A DNA stretch of 64,000 nt, taken from positions 2,781,283 to 2,845,282 of the forward strand of contig NZ_KK073872.1 in the NCBI RefSeq assembly GCF_000585335.1. Reading direction: 5' to 3'. Below, one piece after another: positions 27,771-37,154 of this stretch. Numbering within the stretch: the stretch's first letter is position 1; every line of letters starts with the position of its first letter. The position numbers and the translations under genes were made by a program. The notes beneath the pieces were generated by a model that did not search any database, was not told the origin of the DNA, and saw nothing but the letters and a program-made list of their open reading frames with translations. Source of the DNA: Cloacibacillus evryensis DSM 19522 (GTDB lineage Bacteria; Synergistota; Synergistia; Synergistales; Synergistaceae).

Positions 27771-28643
27771 ATGAATAAAACGGATTCCAACCCTTTAGTC
27801 CCCGCGGGGAACGCCATGGAACGCATCAGAATGATGCAGCCCTCTTTCAGCAAAAGCCACAAAAAGATCGCGGACTTCATTCTGCAAAACTATGAAAAGG
27901 CTGTTTTTTTGACATCGTTCAAGATGGGGCAGCAATGCGGCGTCAGCGAATCAAGTATCATCAGATTTGCCACGACGCTCGGTTACTCCGGATATTCCGA
28001 GTTTCAGCGCGAGATACAGGATTTGTTAAAAACTCAGATCACCATGTCGCAGCGGCTGAAAGAAACTTCGTTAAGCGGCGACGGCGGGATCATGCAGGGC
28101 ATGATGCAAAAGGGGATAGACGGTATCCAGTATGCCATGATGAATCTCAATGAAAAAGATTTTGACCGGGCGGTCGCCGTGCTGTCACAAGCAAAGAGAG
28201 TATTTCTCGTCGGTTCAAGAAGCTCCTATGGGCTGGTCTATTACTTCGCGTTCGTTCTCAACTGGATCAGAGAGTCGGTATTCGCGGTCAATTGCAGCAA
28301 CGAAATTATCGATTATCTGGCGACGCTGACCGAAGACGACGCCGTACTAGCCATAAGTCTGCCCAAATACCCCAAATCCACGGTCGACGCTTTGGAGGCA
28401 GCGCGCAGCAAAGGCGCCCATACGATAGCCATCACCGATACGATGACCTCTCCGCTCATACCTCACTCTGAAATATCTCTGCTCGTATATACGGAGCTGC
28501 TCTCATATTCCGACAATATCGCCCCTGTAATGTGCCTGATAACCGCCCTGCTGACCGCCATTGGCGCCGCAGACCCACAGAAGACGGCGGGGCTGCTGGA
28601 AAAGCACGAAGCTTTGTGGGAGGAATCCGGCATTTACGCGTGA
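27771..28643 (+). CDS. RpiR/MurR-family regulator with SIS domain
   Basis: 290 residues: RpiR helix-turn-helix (~12-90; SFSKSHKKIADFILQNY, GVSESSIIRFATTLGYSGYSEFQ) and a SIS sugar-phosphate-type domain (~130-265; VFLVGSRSSYGL, LAISLPKYPKSTVDAL). Divergent from the dehydrogenase-dehydratase-aminotransferase-GltS operon, which it likely controls. Ligands of the family are usually phosphosugars, but some act on amino-acid or keto-acid loci. Confidence 0.9.
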   Translation: MNKTDSNPLVPAGNAMERIRMMQPSFSKSHKKIADFILQNYEKAVFLTSFKMGQQCGVSESSIIRFATTLGYSGYSEFQREIQDLLKTQITMSQRLKETSLSGDGGIMQGMMQKGIDGIQYAMMNLNEKDFDRAVAVLSQAKRVFLVGSRSSYGLVYYFAFVLNWIRESVFAVNCSNEIIDYLATLTEDDAVLAISLPKYPKSTVDALEAARSKGAHTIAITDTMTSPLIPHSEISLLVYTELLSYSDNIAPVMCLITALLTAIGAADPQKTAGLLEKHEALWEESGIYA

Positions 28644-28722
28644 GAGAGCGGTAAAAAACCGGCGCGGGCCGGAGTTATCACAATTCCTTCGCCCGCGTCG
28701 ATTTTACATTTTTCCTGTACTT

Positions 28723-29898
28723 TTATTTTGCGAGGAAATCCGCCGCGAACTGTGCCGCGAGCGCGGCTCCCATGGGGAGTATTTTTTCGTCTATCGTGTA
28801 GCATTCGTGATGATTCGACATGCCAGACCCCGGGACATCCTTACTGCGTCCGCCGATGAAGCCGTAAACTCCCGGGGTGTCCTCCATGAGGAAGGAGAAA
28901 TCTTCGGAGCCCATGAGCTTTTCAAAGGGGACGAGCACATCTTCGCCGAAGAGTTTGACCGCCGCGCCGCGCGCCGTCTCCACGACCTTTTCGTCGGAGT
29001 TTATCACCGCGGGGCAGAGGTATTTGTAATCGAGCTCCGCCGTGCAGCCGTAGCCGGCGGCCACATCCCGGGCGGTCTTTCTGATCATCTCCTCCATCTT
29101 CATGCGGAACTTCGGGTCGAAGGTGCGCACGGTGCCGTCCATGACGGCTTTGTCGGCGACGATGTTGAAGCGCTGCCCCGCGTCGAAGGTGCCGACTGTG
29201 AGAACGAGCGAGTTGAGCGGGTTGTTGACGCGGCTGACGATGGTCTGCAGCGCCATGATTACCGCCGAGGCGGCGACGACAGCGTCGCGGCCGAGATGCG
29301 GCGCGGAGCCGTGGCTCGCCTCGCCCCTGACCGTCAGCGTAAACATGTCGCAGGAGGCCATGCGCTCGCCGTGGGCGATGTTTATCTTGCCGGCGTCGAC
29401 CAGCCCCCAGACATGAGCGCCGTAGACAGCGTCAACACCCTTCATCAGCCCGCGCTCGACCGCGCCTTTGGCGCCCAGCGCGAGCTCTTCGGCGGGCTGG
29501 AAGAAGAACTTGACCGTGCCGCCGAGCTCGCCGCGCATCTCCGTAAGGATCTTCGCCGCGCCGAGCTGCATCGCGATATGCGCATCGTGCCCGCAGGCGT
29601 GCATCCTGCCCTCGTTCCGCGAGGCGAAGGGAAGGCCGGTCGCCTCTTTTACGGGCAGGGCGTCGATGTCGGCGCGCAGCAGCACCGTTTTTCCGGGCGT
29701 AGCGCCTTCCAGCGTCGCGACGCAGCCGTACATTCCCTCGAAGCGTTCGACGGGAAGCCCCATCGCCTCGAGGTCCTTAACGACGGCCTCCGTCGTCTCC
29801 GCCTCGTGCTCCGTCAGTTCGGGACGGGCGTGGTAGTATCTGCGCCTCTCCACGATATAGTCGTTGTATTTCGCGGCCAGCGCTTTGATGTCAGCCAT
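28723..29898 (-). CDS. M20-family amidohydrolase (second of a tandem pair)
   Basis: 391 residues, metal-dependent amino-acyl amidohydrolase of the hippuricase/IAA-amino-acid hydrolase group. Seen: MHACGHDAHIAM (metal Cys/His), FFQPAEE (general-base Glu), GSAPHLGRDAV (dimerisation-domain His), GSEDFSFLME and NHHECYTIDE. It releases free amino acids from N-acyl or aminobenzoyl conjugates. The start overlaps the stop of the upstream paralogue by one base (TAATG). Confidence 0.9.
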   Translation of the reverse strand: MADIKALAAKYNDYIVERRRYYHARPELTEHEAETTEAVVKDLEAMGLPVERFEGMYGCVATLEGATPGKTVLLRADIDALPVKEATGLPFASRNEGRMHACGHDAHIAMQLGAAKILTEMRGELGGTVKFFFQPAEELALGAKGAVERGLMKGVDAVYGAHVWGLVDAGKINIAHGERMASCDMFTLTVRGEASHGSAPHLGRDAVVAASAVIMALQTIVSRVNNPLNSLVLTVGTFDAGQRFNIVADKAVMDGTVRTFDPKFRMKMEEMIRKTARDVAAGYGCTAELDYKYLCPAVINSDEKVVETARGAAVKLFGEDVLVPFEKLMGSEDFSFLMEDTPGVYGFIGGRSKDVPGSGMSNHHECYTIDEKILPMGAALAAQFAADFLAK

Positions 29899-31079
29899 TA
29901 CTTCGCCGCCCTTTCGTCTGTAAAGTCTTTCGCGAACTGCGCGTAGAGCGCCGCGCCGCGGTGCAGCGCATCCTCGTCGACGGTGAATTTGTCGCTGTGG
30001 TTCGAGTACGTGATGCCGCAGGCGGGGTTGAGCGCGCCGATGAAGCCGTAAAAGCCGGGGACCTTCTCCATGAAGTAGGCGAAGTCTTCCGAGCCGGTGA
30101 GGCGCGGCATCGTCGTGAGGATATCCTCGCCGTAAAGCTTGACGGCGGCCTCTCTCGCGATCCGGTTGAGGTCGTCGTGGTCGTTGATGATCGGTCCGGG
30201 GAAGCGGTCGTATTGCAGCTCCGCCTCGCAGCCGAGAGCTTCGGCGGTGTTCTTTATTATCTTTTCGAGCTGTTTGTCGATCGTCTTGCGCAGCTCGCGC
30301 GAATAGGTGCGCACGGTGCCCTCCATCACCGCTTCGTTGGCGATGATGTTGAAGCGCTGCCCTCCGTGTACGGTGCCGACGGAGACGACGAGAGTGTTGA
30401 GCGGGTCGTTGACGCGGCTGACGAAGGTCTGGAGGTTCATGACGATAGAGGCAGCCGCGACCACCGCGTCGCGGCCGAGGTGCGGCGCCGAGCCGTGGGC
30501 GGTGAGGCCGCGGACGGTGATCTTGAAGTTGTCGCAGGAGGCCATGCGGCCGCCGGGCTCGAGGCTCATGAGCGGCGCGTCGAGCGTGCCCCAGATGTGC
30601 ATGCCGAAGATCGCGCCGACGCCGTCGAGGCAGCCCCTTTCGACGTAATACTCCGCGCCGTGGCAGGATTCCTCCGCCGCTTGAAACAGCAGCTTCACCG
30701 TTCCGCTGAGCTCGTCCCTCATCTCCGAAAGTATCTTAGCCGCGCCGAGCAGCATCGAGATGTGCGCGTCGTGTCCGCAGGCGTGCATTTTGCCCTCGTT
30801 TTCCGAGGCGAAGGGCAGCCCCGTCTTTTCGACCGAGGGCAGCGCGTCGATGTCGGCGCGCAGCATCACCGTGGCCCCGGGCTTTCCGCCTTCGATAGTG
30901 CCGATGAGGCCGTAATAATCGGGGAAGGTCTCGACGGCGATCCCCATCGCCTCGAGTTCGCCCCTGATCGCCGCCGTCGTCTCCCTCTCCTCAAACGAAA
31001 GTTCGGGATGGGCGTGGAAGCGGCGCCTTTGGGCGACGATGTAGCCGTTGTGCCTCTCGGCAGCTTCTTTTATATTCAT
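29898..31079 (-). CDS. M20-family amidohydrolase (first of a tandem pair)
   Basis: 393 residues, the same fold and motifs as the downstream gene (MHACGHDAHISM, LLFQAAEESCHG, GSAPHLGRDAV, GSEDFAYFME, YSNHSDKFTVDE). Clearly a tandem duplicate, with divergence around the substrate segments suggesting different acyl or amino-acid preference. GGAGGC before ATG. A membrane transporter gene on the same strand lies upstream beyond a long palindrome. Confidence 0.9.
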   Translation of the reverse strand: MNIKEAAERHNGYIVAQRRRFHAHPELSFEERETTAAIRGELEAMGIAVETFPDYYGLIGTIEGGKPGATVMLRADIDALPSVEKTGLPFASENEGKMHACGHDAHISMLLGAAKILSEMRDELSGTVKLLFQAAEESCHGAEYYVERGCLDGVGAIFGMHIWGTLDAPLMSLEPGGRMASCDNFKITVRGLTAHGSAPHLGRDAVVAAASIVMNLQTFVSRVNDPLNTLVVSVGTVHGGQRFNIIANEAVMEGTVRTYSRELRKTIDKQLEKIIKNTAEALGCEAELQYDRFPGPIINDHDDLNRIAREAAVKLYGEDILTTMPRLTGSEDFAYFMEKVPGFYGFIGALNPACGITYSNHSDKFTVDEDALHRGAALYAQFAKDFTDERAAK

Positions 31080-31132
31080 TTCAAGCCTCCTAATTTATTT
31101 TACAAACGTTCGCAAGCAAAAACGTCTGTTCC

Positions 31133-31179
31133 GCCGGCGGTACCAGCCGCCTGTGACACGGGCGGCTGGTACCGCCGGC
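31133..31179. repeat. 19-bp perfect palindrome with 9-base loop
   Basis: GCCGGCGGTACCAGCCGCC (31133-31151) is repeated as its exact reverse complement at 31161-31179. It lies between the transporter gene and the M20 pair. No U tract follows on the minus strand, so it is more like an mRNA-processing or stabilising stem, or a REP-type sequence, than a terminator. Confidence 0.75.
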
Positions 31180-31188
31180 AGCTCTTTA

Positions 31189-32385
31189 TTAAAGCAGTCC
31201 GATAAAAATACCGGCAATGATGACGGAGGTGATCGTTACCGTCACAAAGCCGCCGACGATCATCTGCGGCAGCATCGCGTCCAGCAGATATTGGTGCTCC
31301 TCGGGCGTCTCGGCGAGAGCCTTGACCGACTCCTCGGTGAGGATGTAGTTCGGCGGGAAGCCGTAGAGCGCCGTCAGCGAAGTCGCGAAGGCCATCTCCC
31401 AGCTCACCTTGAGTATCCTGCCGGCTATTATCGAAAGCACCGCCATGCCAGCGACGCCGACGACGATGATCGTCAGCATCGGCCCGATGCACTCGCCGAG
31501 CATCTGCGGCGTCGCGTCCTTGAGCCCCGCGAAGACGAAGATCATCAGCACATACATGAGGAAGCCGTAGGAGCCGGCCTTATGCAGCGCGTCCTTCTCC
31601 AGGAACCCGAGCTCGGTGAATACGATGCCGAAGAGCAGCGCCAGGACCGCCATGTTGATGCCCGTGAGCTTGGCCGCGAGACTGGCCAGATACGCGGAGA
31701 ACATCAGCTTCGCGAGGATGAGCGCCGTCGACGAATATTTCGCGGGGATCTCGGGGAAGATGCGGTATTTAAGGACGTCACCCGTAGCCATGTTGCCGAC
31801 GACGGTGTCGACTTTTTCATTTTTGTTGACATGGACTTCGCCGCTGCGGTATTTTTTAAGCAGCCGGCGTCCCTCAAGTTTGAGGCAGACGGCGGTCAGC
31901 GGGTAGCCGAAGAACCCCTGCACGGCGTACATCGCGATCGCGAGTACGGCGGCGGTCGTCAGCCCCTTCTCCGCGGCGGCGGTGTTCATCATCGTCGCCG
32001 CGACGATGCCGCCCGTGAGCGGCGGCAGTCCCGCGATGACGTAGGCGCGTCCGACGAGCGGGATGCAGACGAACCAGCAGAGGGCGACCATGCCGGCGAG
32101 TCCCGCGAGCGTGATGCAGATTATCTTCCACTGGTCAAGCAGCTGCCTGATGGAGATGATCGTTCCCATGTGGGTGATGCAGAGCATGATGACGAGCGTG
32201 CCTCCGAGCGGCGCGCCCATTCCCGCCAGAGCCACGATGTCCTTGGGGAAAAATGTCCAGTAACCGAAAAGAAAGAGCGACGCGATGACGAAGACAGACG
32301 GAATCCACGCCTTTGTCTTGGTGCCGACAAATTCGCCTATGTAATAGACGACGGCAAGAACTAAAAATGCCACGATACTGCTCAT
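31189..32385 (-). CDS. polytopic membrane protein, probable transporter of unknown cargo
   Basis: 398 residues with about eleven hydrophobic spans, a Gly-rich LPPLTGGIVAATMMNTAAAEKGL segment near the middle and a cytoplasmic charged loop (~175-210). I cannot assign a family; overall layout recalls ESS (GltS)-type carriers. The operon position before two M20 amidohydrolases suggests uptake of N-acylated amino acids or dipeptides. AGGAGGAA stands before the ATG. Confidence 0.7.
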   Translation of the reverse strand: MSSIVAFLVLAVVYYIGEFVGTKTKAWIPSVFVIASLFLFGYWTFFPKDIVALAGMGAPLGGTLVIMLCITHMGTIISIRQLLDQWKIICITLAGLAGMVALCWFVCIPLVGRAYVIAGLPPLTGGIVAATMMNTAAAEKGLTTAAVLAIAMYAVQGFFGYPLTAVCLKLEGRRLLKKYRSGEVHVNKNEKVDTVVGNMATGDVLKYRIFPEIPAKYSSTALILAKLMFSAYLASLAAKLTGINMAVLALLFGIVFTELGFLEKDALHKAGSYGFLMYVLMIFVFAGLKDATPQMLGECIGPMLTIIVVGVAGMAVLSIIAGRILKVSWEMAFATSLTALYGFPPNYILTEESVKALAETPEEHQYLLDAMLPQMIVGGFVTVTITSVIIAGIFIGLL

Positions 32386-32625
32386 AAAAATTCCTCCTAT
32401 GCAGATATTGTTGATGTAATCATTTTACAGTATTTAGCATCCGGTGTGTATCAGCCGCGTTAAAAATCCTTTAAAGTCACGCCTTTTGCCTGTTTTGCCG
32501 CCCCTTTACGTTAAATTCATATTTCCTCGGGAAAAATTCCCCAAATTGAGCGCTTTAGCTGTACAATTAGAAAAGTTATGTGTTTACATAATTCCCTTTG
32601 CATAATGAGAGGAGTTTTTTGTTAA

Positions 32626-34560
32626 ATGAAGGTCACAGAGGAAATACGGGGTTTTAAGTCTGAGGGGATTAGCGCGGAGGGCGTCGCCGAACTGCGCGGG
32701 GCGGCGCGCGAGGCGCGCGTGTGGGCCGTCGTCGCGACGGCGGCGGCAAAGAGCGGGCATCCCGCGGGAGCGCTCTCGTCGATGGATATTTACATGACGC
32801 TGCTCGGCGCGGCGAACGTCACGCCGGAACTCGCGGACTCGCCGGAGCGGGACCGCATAGTCGTCAGCCACGGGCACACTTCGGCTGGCTTCTACGCGGC
32901 GCTCGCCGAATACGGCTTCTTCCCCGCGCATGAGATGGCGGCGAACTTCCGCCGCGCCGGCAGCCCCTATCAGGGACATGTCGAGCGCGACGTTCCCGGC
33001 GTCGATTGGGGCACCGGCAACCTCGGACAGGGACTCGCGGCGGGCGTCGGCTTCGCTCTCGCGGCCCGCGCACGCGGCTCGCGGGCGCACACCTGGGTCG
33101 TCATGGGAGACGGCGAACAGGTCAAGGGACAGGTCGCCGAGGCGCGCAGGATCGCGGCAAAAGAGAAACTCACCAATATCACCGCGTTAGTGGACTGGAA
33201 CGACATCCAGATAAGCGGCCGCCTCGAAGAGGTGATGCCGGTAAACATCCCCGCGCTCTGGGCCGCCGACGGCTGGCTGGTGACGGAGTGCGACGGACAC
33301 GACTACGAGGCGCTCTACAGGGCGATGAAGGCGGCGAAGGGTTCGCCCGTGCCGACGGTCATCCTCTGCCGGACGACGATGGGCAAGGGGGTCTCTTTTA
33401 TGGAGAACATCCCCGACTACCACGGCAAACCGGCCGCTGGAGAAAAGCTCGAGCTGGCGCTTAAGGAGCTTGGCAGCGACATCTCCGTGTTCAACGCGGC
33501 GCTCGCGGAGCGCAAGGGCCCCCTGCCCAAAGGCCGCCGCATCACGCCGGAAAAACCGGTGCTTGAGCTCGGCGTTCCGCACACCTATACAAGGGAAGAT
33601 AAGAAGGACAACCGCGGCGCCTTCGGCAAGGCCCTCGCGGAGGTCGGCGAACTCAACTATAAAAAAGAGGGCGCGACGCCGATGCTCGTATTCGACTGCG
33701 ACCTCGCCGGTTCGGTAAAGGTCGACGGCTTCGCGAAGGTCTGCCCCGACAATTACGTGGAGGCCGGCATCCAGGAGCATACGACGGCGACCGCCGCCGG
33801 CGCGGCGTCGGCCGCGGGAGTCGTCTCCGTGTGGGCCGACTTCGGCGTCTTCGCGAGCGACGAAGTATATAACCAGCAGCGGCTCAACGACATCAACCGC
33901 GCCGGCGCGAAGACGGTGCTCACCCACACGGGGCTTGACGTCGGAGAGGACGGCATGACGCACCAGTGCATCGACTACGTCGGCCTCTTCCGCAACACCT
34001 TCGGCTGGAACGTAGTCGTTCCCGCCGACCCGAACCAGACCGACCGCGCGACGCGCTGGATGCTCGCGGAACCCGGCAACGTCTGCCTCGCGATGGGGCG
34101 CAGCGTGCTGCCAGTGATCCTGAAAGAGGACGGCACGCCATTCTACGGCGAAGGCTACGAGTTCCGTAACGGCGCGATAGACCTGCTGCGCGACGGGACT
34201 GACGTCGCCATCCTCGCGATGGGACACCTCGCGGGACGCGCCGTCGAAGCGCGCGAACTGCTCGCGAAAGAGGGGATCAGCGCCAGGGTGCTGCACTGCG
34301 CGACGCCGCTTTCGATGGACGAAAACGAGCTGTTCACGCTTGTGGGAGAGCTGCCGCTCCTCACCTGCGAGGACCATCACGCCGACACCGGGATCGGGGC
34401 GGTCGCCGCGCTGGCCTTCGCGCGCGCCGGCAAGGCGGTCAGGATAAAGAACCTCGGCGTGACGCGCTACGGCCTTTCGGGCTCAAACGGCGACGTCCTC
34501 GCCGACATGGGGCTCGACGCCGACGGGATCGCCGGCGGAGCGAAGGAACTGCTTAAATGA
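32626..34560 (+). CDS. tkt: transketolase
   Basis: 644 residues, single-chain form. Seen: KSGHPAGALSSMDIYM (about 42-57), GTGNLGQGLAAGVGFAL and MGDGEQVKGQVAEA (thiamine diphosphate and metal), DWNDIQISG, then the pyrimidine-binding domain (FDCDLAGSVKV, EAGIQEHTTATAAGAAS with catalytic Glu, FASDEVYNQQRLNDI) and a carboxy-terminal domain. It moves two-carbon units between sugar phosphates; with rpe elsewhere in the window it supplies pentoses. GAGGAG stands upstream. trmI overlaps the last 4 bases. Confidence 0.93.
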   Translation: MKVTEEIRGFKSEGISAEGVAELRGAAREARVWAVVATAAAKSGHPAGALSSMDIYMTLLGAANVTPELADSPERDRIVVSHGHTSAGFYAALAEYGFFPAHEMAANFRRAGSPYQGHVERDVPGVDWGTGNLGQGLAAGVGFALAARARGSRAHTWVVMGDGEQVKGQVAEARRIAAKEKLTNITALVDWNDIQISGRLEEVMPVNIPALWAADGWLVTECDGHDYEALYRAMKAAKGSPVPTVILCRTTMGKGVSFMENIPDYHGKPAAGEKLELALKELGSDISVFNAALAERKGPLPKGRRITPEKPVLELGVPHTYTREDKKDNRGAFGKALAEVGELNYKKEGATPMLVFDCDLAGSVKVDGFAKVCPDNYVEAGIQEHTTATAAGAASAAGVVSVWADFGVFASDEVYNQQRLNDINRAGAKTVLTHTGLDVGEDGMTHQCIDYVGLFRNTFGWNVVVPADPNQTDRATRWMLAEPGNVCLAMGRSVLPVILKEDGTPFYGEGYEFRNGAIDLLRDGTDVAILAMGHLAGRAVEARELLAKEGISARVLHCATPLSMDENELFTLVGELPLLTCEDHHADTGIGAVAALAFARAGKAVRIKNLGVTRYGLSGSNGDVLADMGLDADGIAGGAKELLK

Positions 34561-35465
34561 TCCAGGCGGGAGACCTCGTATTTATCTGGAACCCCAAAAA
34601 AGGAGACAGTTTTCTCGTCAAAGTGCAGCCGGGGCAGAGCCAGGGCACGCACTTCGGGCAGATAAAGCATGCCGACCTCATGGAACACGACTACGGCGAA
34701 GGCCTCCGCACCCCCAAGGGCGAGGTCTACTTCCTGCTCAGACCGACGCTCGGCGAGTACACGCGCCGCCTCAAAAGGCAGACGCAGATCGTCTTCCCCA
34801 AAGAGGCGGGCTTCATCATCGAACACCTCAACATCTTCCCTGGCTGCACCGTCGTGGAATGCGGCACCGGTTCCGGCAGCCTCTGCTGCACCTTCGCCCA
34901 CTTCGTCGGCGATACGGGAAAGGTCTGCACATACGACCGCCGCGAGGAATTCTCCGCGCTCGCGCGCAAGAACGCCGAAAAATGGGGCGTGGCGCACCGC
35001 ATAGAGTTCAACGTCCGTTCGCTCGACGAGGGCTTTAAGGAACGCGGCGCAGACGCCGTATTCCTCGACGTCCCGACACCGTGGGACTATATCGACAAGG
35101 CCTACGAGGCGCTCGCGCCGGGCAACCATCTCGGCATCCTCGTGCCGACGACGAACCAGATCTCCGAGACGCTGCGCGCGCTTCAGGAATTCGGCTTCGC
35201 CGACGTGCAGGTGGTCGAGATAATGCTGCGCTACTTCAAGACCGAACCGAACAGGATACGCCCCGAGGATATGATGATCGGTCATACCGGCTACCTTATC
35301 TTCGCCGTTAAAACCCTGCCGCTGCCGGAGATAAAGGCGGAGGAAAGTCCAGAATCCTCCCGCGCGGAGGCGGAGACAGAACCTTCGGCGCTTCCAAAAT
35401 GCGAAGCGCCGGCCGGGGACGCCGCCGCGGACGCCCCCTCCGCCGTTAAGGGACCCTGCATATAG
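34557..35465 (+). CDS. trmI: tRNA (adenine-N1)-methyltransferase TrmI
   Basis: 302 residues: a small amino-terminal beta domain (~1-70), then a SAM methyltransferase domain with VVECGTGSGSL (SAM), TYDRREE and FLDVPTPWDY (catalytic). TrmI makes m1A58 (and sometimes m1A57) in the T loop of tRNAs. About 45 acidic Ala/Glu/Pro-rich residues at the end are beyond the core. ATGA overlap with tkt. Confidence 0.92.
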   Translation: MIQAGDLVFIWNPKKGDSFLVKVQPGQSQGTHFGQIKHADLMEHDYGEGLRTPKGEVYFLLRPTLGEYTRRLKRQTQIVFPKEAGFIIEHLNIFPGCTVVECGTGSGSLCCTFAHFVGDTGKVCTYDRREEFSALARKNAEKWGVAHRIEFNVRSLDEGFKERGADAVFLDVPTPWDYIDKAYEALAPGNHLGILVPTTNQISETLRALQEFGFADVQVVEIMLRYFKTEPNRIRPEDMMIGHTGYLIFAVKTLPLPEIKAEESPESSRAEAETEPSALPKCEAPAGDAAADAPSAVKGPCI

Positions 35466-35475
35466 AGGCGGCGGA

Positions 35476-36024
35476 TTGAACGAGAAAAGGCTCCTGCTGC
35501 ACATATGCTGCGCGCCTGACGCCACAGTCCCGTGGCCCTCGCTGATCGGCGAGGGCTGCGAGACCGCCGGCTATTTTTACGGCGGCAACATCCACCCTCG
35601 CGAGGAATATGACCGGAGGGCGGCGGCGGTCTCCGCGCTGGCCGGGCACACAGGCGCGGAGGTATTCCTGGCGGACTATGCGCCGGGACCGTGGTTTGAA
35701 GCGGTGCGCGGCCTCGAACAAGAACCTGAGCGCGGCGCGCGCTGCCGAAGATGCTTCGAGACGCAGCTCGCCTCCGCCGCCGAATGGGGGGCGCGGGGCG
35801 GATTCACTCATCTCTGCACGACGCTCACCATCAGCCCGCACAAGGACGTGAACCTGATCAACGAGATCGGCGCCCGCGCCGCCGCCGCCCGAGGCCTCGT
35901 ATGGGTGGAAAGGGTCTGGCGCAAGGCGGATGGCTTCAAGCGATCCGTTGAGATAAGCAAAGAGCTCGGCCTCTACCGGCAGAACTACTGCGGCTGTATT
36001 TTTTCAAAGAACATAGAGTTATAA
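35476..36024 (+). CDS. queH: epoxyqueuosine reductase QueH
   Basis: 182 residues from TTG 35476 with GAGGCGGCGGA ahead. Seen: LLLHICCAPD (adjacent cysteines), GGNIHPREEYDRR, GARCRRCFETQL and LYRQNYCGCIFS. These are the cluster and metal cysteines of QueH (DUF208), the cobalamin-independent enzyme for the last step of queuosine synthesis in tRNA. It follows trmI, another tRNA-modification gene, by 10 bases. Confidence 0.94.
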   Translation: MNEKRLLLHICCAPDATVPWPSLIGEGCETAGYFYGGNIHPREEYDRRAAAVSALAGHTGAEVFLADYAPGPWFEAVRGLEQEPERGARCRRCFETQLASAAEWGARGGFTHLCTTLTISPHKDVNLINEIGARAAAARGLVWVERVWRKADGFKRSVEISKELGLYRQNYCGCIFSKNIEL

Positions 36025-36155
36025 TCATAGGACAAACTGATTCGGAGAGACCTCTCCCGGGCCTCGCGCGCGGGGGTTGGCTTTTGCTATCAGGGACTAT
36101 TCCTCCGGAAACCTGAACGGACATATAAAAAGACCACTGACCAGAGGTGAGCGAA

Positions 36156-37154
36156 ATGACAGACAAACCGAAAACAAAACTCCCTTCGGGAAAACTCTCG
36201 CCCGAGGCGCTCAAGCGCAACGTCCTTTCTTACGTCGGCGCGCCGCGCCCCGAGGTGCTGATCGGCCCCGGAGTCGGCGAGGACGCCGCCGTCATCAAAT
36301 GGCCGGAAGGGAAATATATGGTCTTCGCCTCCGACCCGATCGTCGGCGCCGAAAGCGGCGCGGGGCGGCTGCTCGTGAGAATAAACTCCAACGACATCGC
36401 CTCCAAGGGCGGCGACCCCGCCTACCTTACGGTGACGCTGATCCTGCCGCCCTCCCTCGGCGAAGAGGGCGCGGCGCGCATCATGAGCGAGATCGACGAG
36501 GAATGCCGGGCGCAGGGCATCGCCGTCGCCGGCGGACATACGGAGTTCAACGACCGCTACGACCGCCCCGTGATCATGGGCGCGCTCGTCGGCACCGCCG
36601 ACAGGGTGATGCGCGCGACCGACATCTCGGAGGGCGATCTGCTGATCGTGACGAAACATCTCGGCATCGAGGGCATGTCGATATTGGCACTCGACCGCCC
36701 TGACCTGCTCGCGCCCTTCATGAGCGAGGATGAGATCGCCGAGATACTCTCATGGTCGGAGATGACCTCGGTGCTCGCGGAGTCCCGCCTGCTGCGCCCC
36801 TATGCGAAATTCATGCACGACCCTACCGAGGGCGGCTTCATGGGCGGCCTCGATGAAATATGTTCGCTCTGCGGCCTCAAAGCCGAGCTGGACCGCGAAG
36901 CGCTGGCGATACATCCGCTGACGCGCCGCGCCGCTAAAGAGCTGGACTTCGATCCCCTGCACCTGATCGCCTCCGGCAGCATGCTCGCGGCAGTGCCGGA
37001 ACGCTATGCGAAGGCCGCGCGCTCCGCTCTTGAGGCGGCGGGGATCGAATCGGCGGTCGCGGGGCGCATGGGCGGCAGGCTCGAAACGCCCCTTCCCGAA
37101 CCGAAGGAAGAACTCTGGCGCCTGCTCAAAATGGAGAAAAAAGATGCGCGCTGA
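36156..37154 (+). CDS. AIR synthase-related (HypE/PurM-like) protein
   Basis: 332 residues from ATG 36156, which has AGAGGTGA 6 bases ahead (an in-frame GTG at 36147 lies within that site). Seen: GPGVGEDAAVIKW and DPIVGAESGAGRLLVRINSND, then DPTEGGFMGGLDEI and HLIASGSMLAAV: the two ATP-binding halves of the PurM/HypE/SelD/ThiL superfamily. It lacks the carboxy-terminal Cys of HypE. Function unknown. It overlaps the M24 peptidase gene by 11 bases. Confidence 0.82.
   Translation: MTDKPKTKLPSGKLSPEALKRNVLSYVGAPRPEVLIGPGVGEDAAVIKWPEGKYMVFASDPIVGAESGAGRLLVRINSNDIASKGGDPAYLTVTLILPPSLGEEGAARIMSEIDEECRAQGIAVAGGHTEFNDRYDRPVIMGALVGTADRVMRATDISEGDLLIVTKHLGIEGMSILALDRPDLLAPFMSEDEIAEILSWSEMTSVLAESRLLRPYAKFMHDPTEGGFMGGLDEICSLCGLKAELDREALAIHPLTRRAAKELDFDPLHLIASGSMLAAVPERYAKAARSALEAAGIESAVAGRMGGRLETPLPEPKEELWRLLKMEKKDAR

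Noticed and set aside
28561-31205. Long plus-strand open frames across the M20 pair (over 400 codons each)
   Set aside because: They are antisense to two clear M20 genes; GC-rich codon use produces long shadow frames, and their protein sequence has no family features.
37006-37143. Earlier start for the M24 peptidase
   Set aside because: The extra residues overlap the AIR-synthase-like gene and are Arg-rich; the family start fits ATG 37144.
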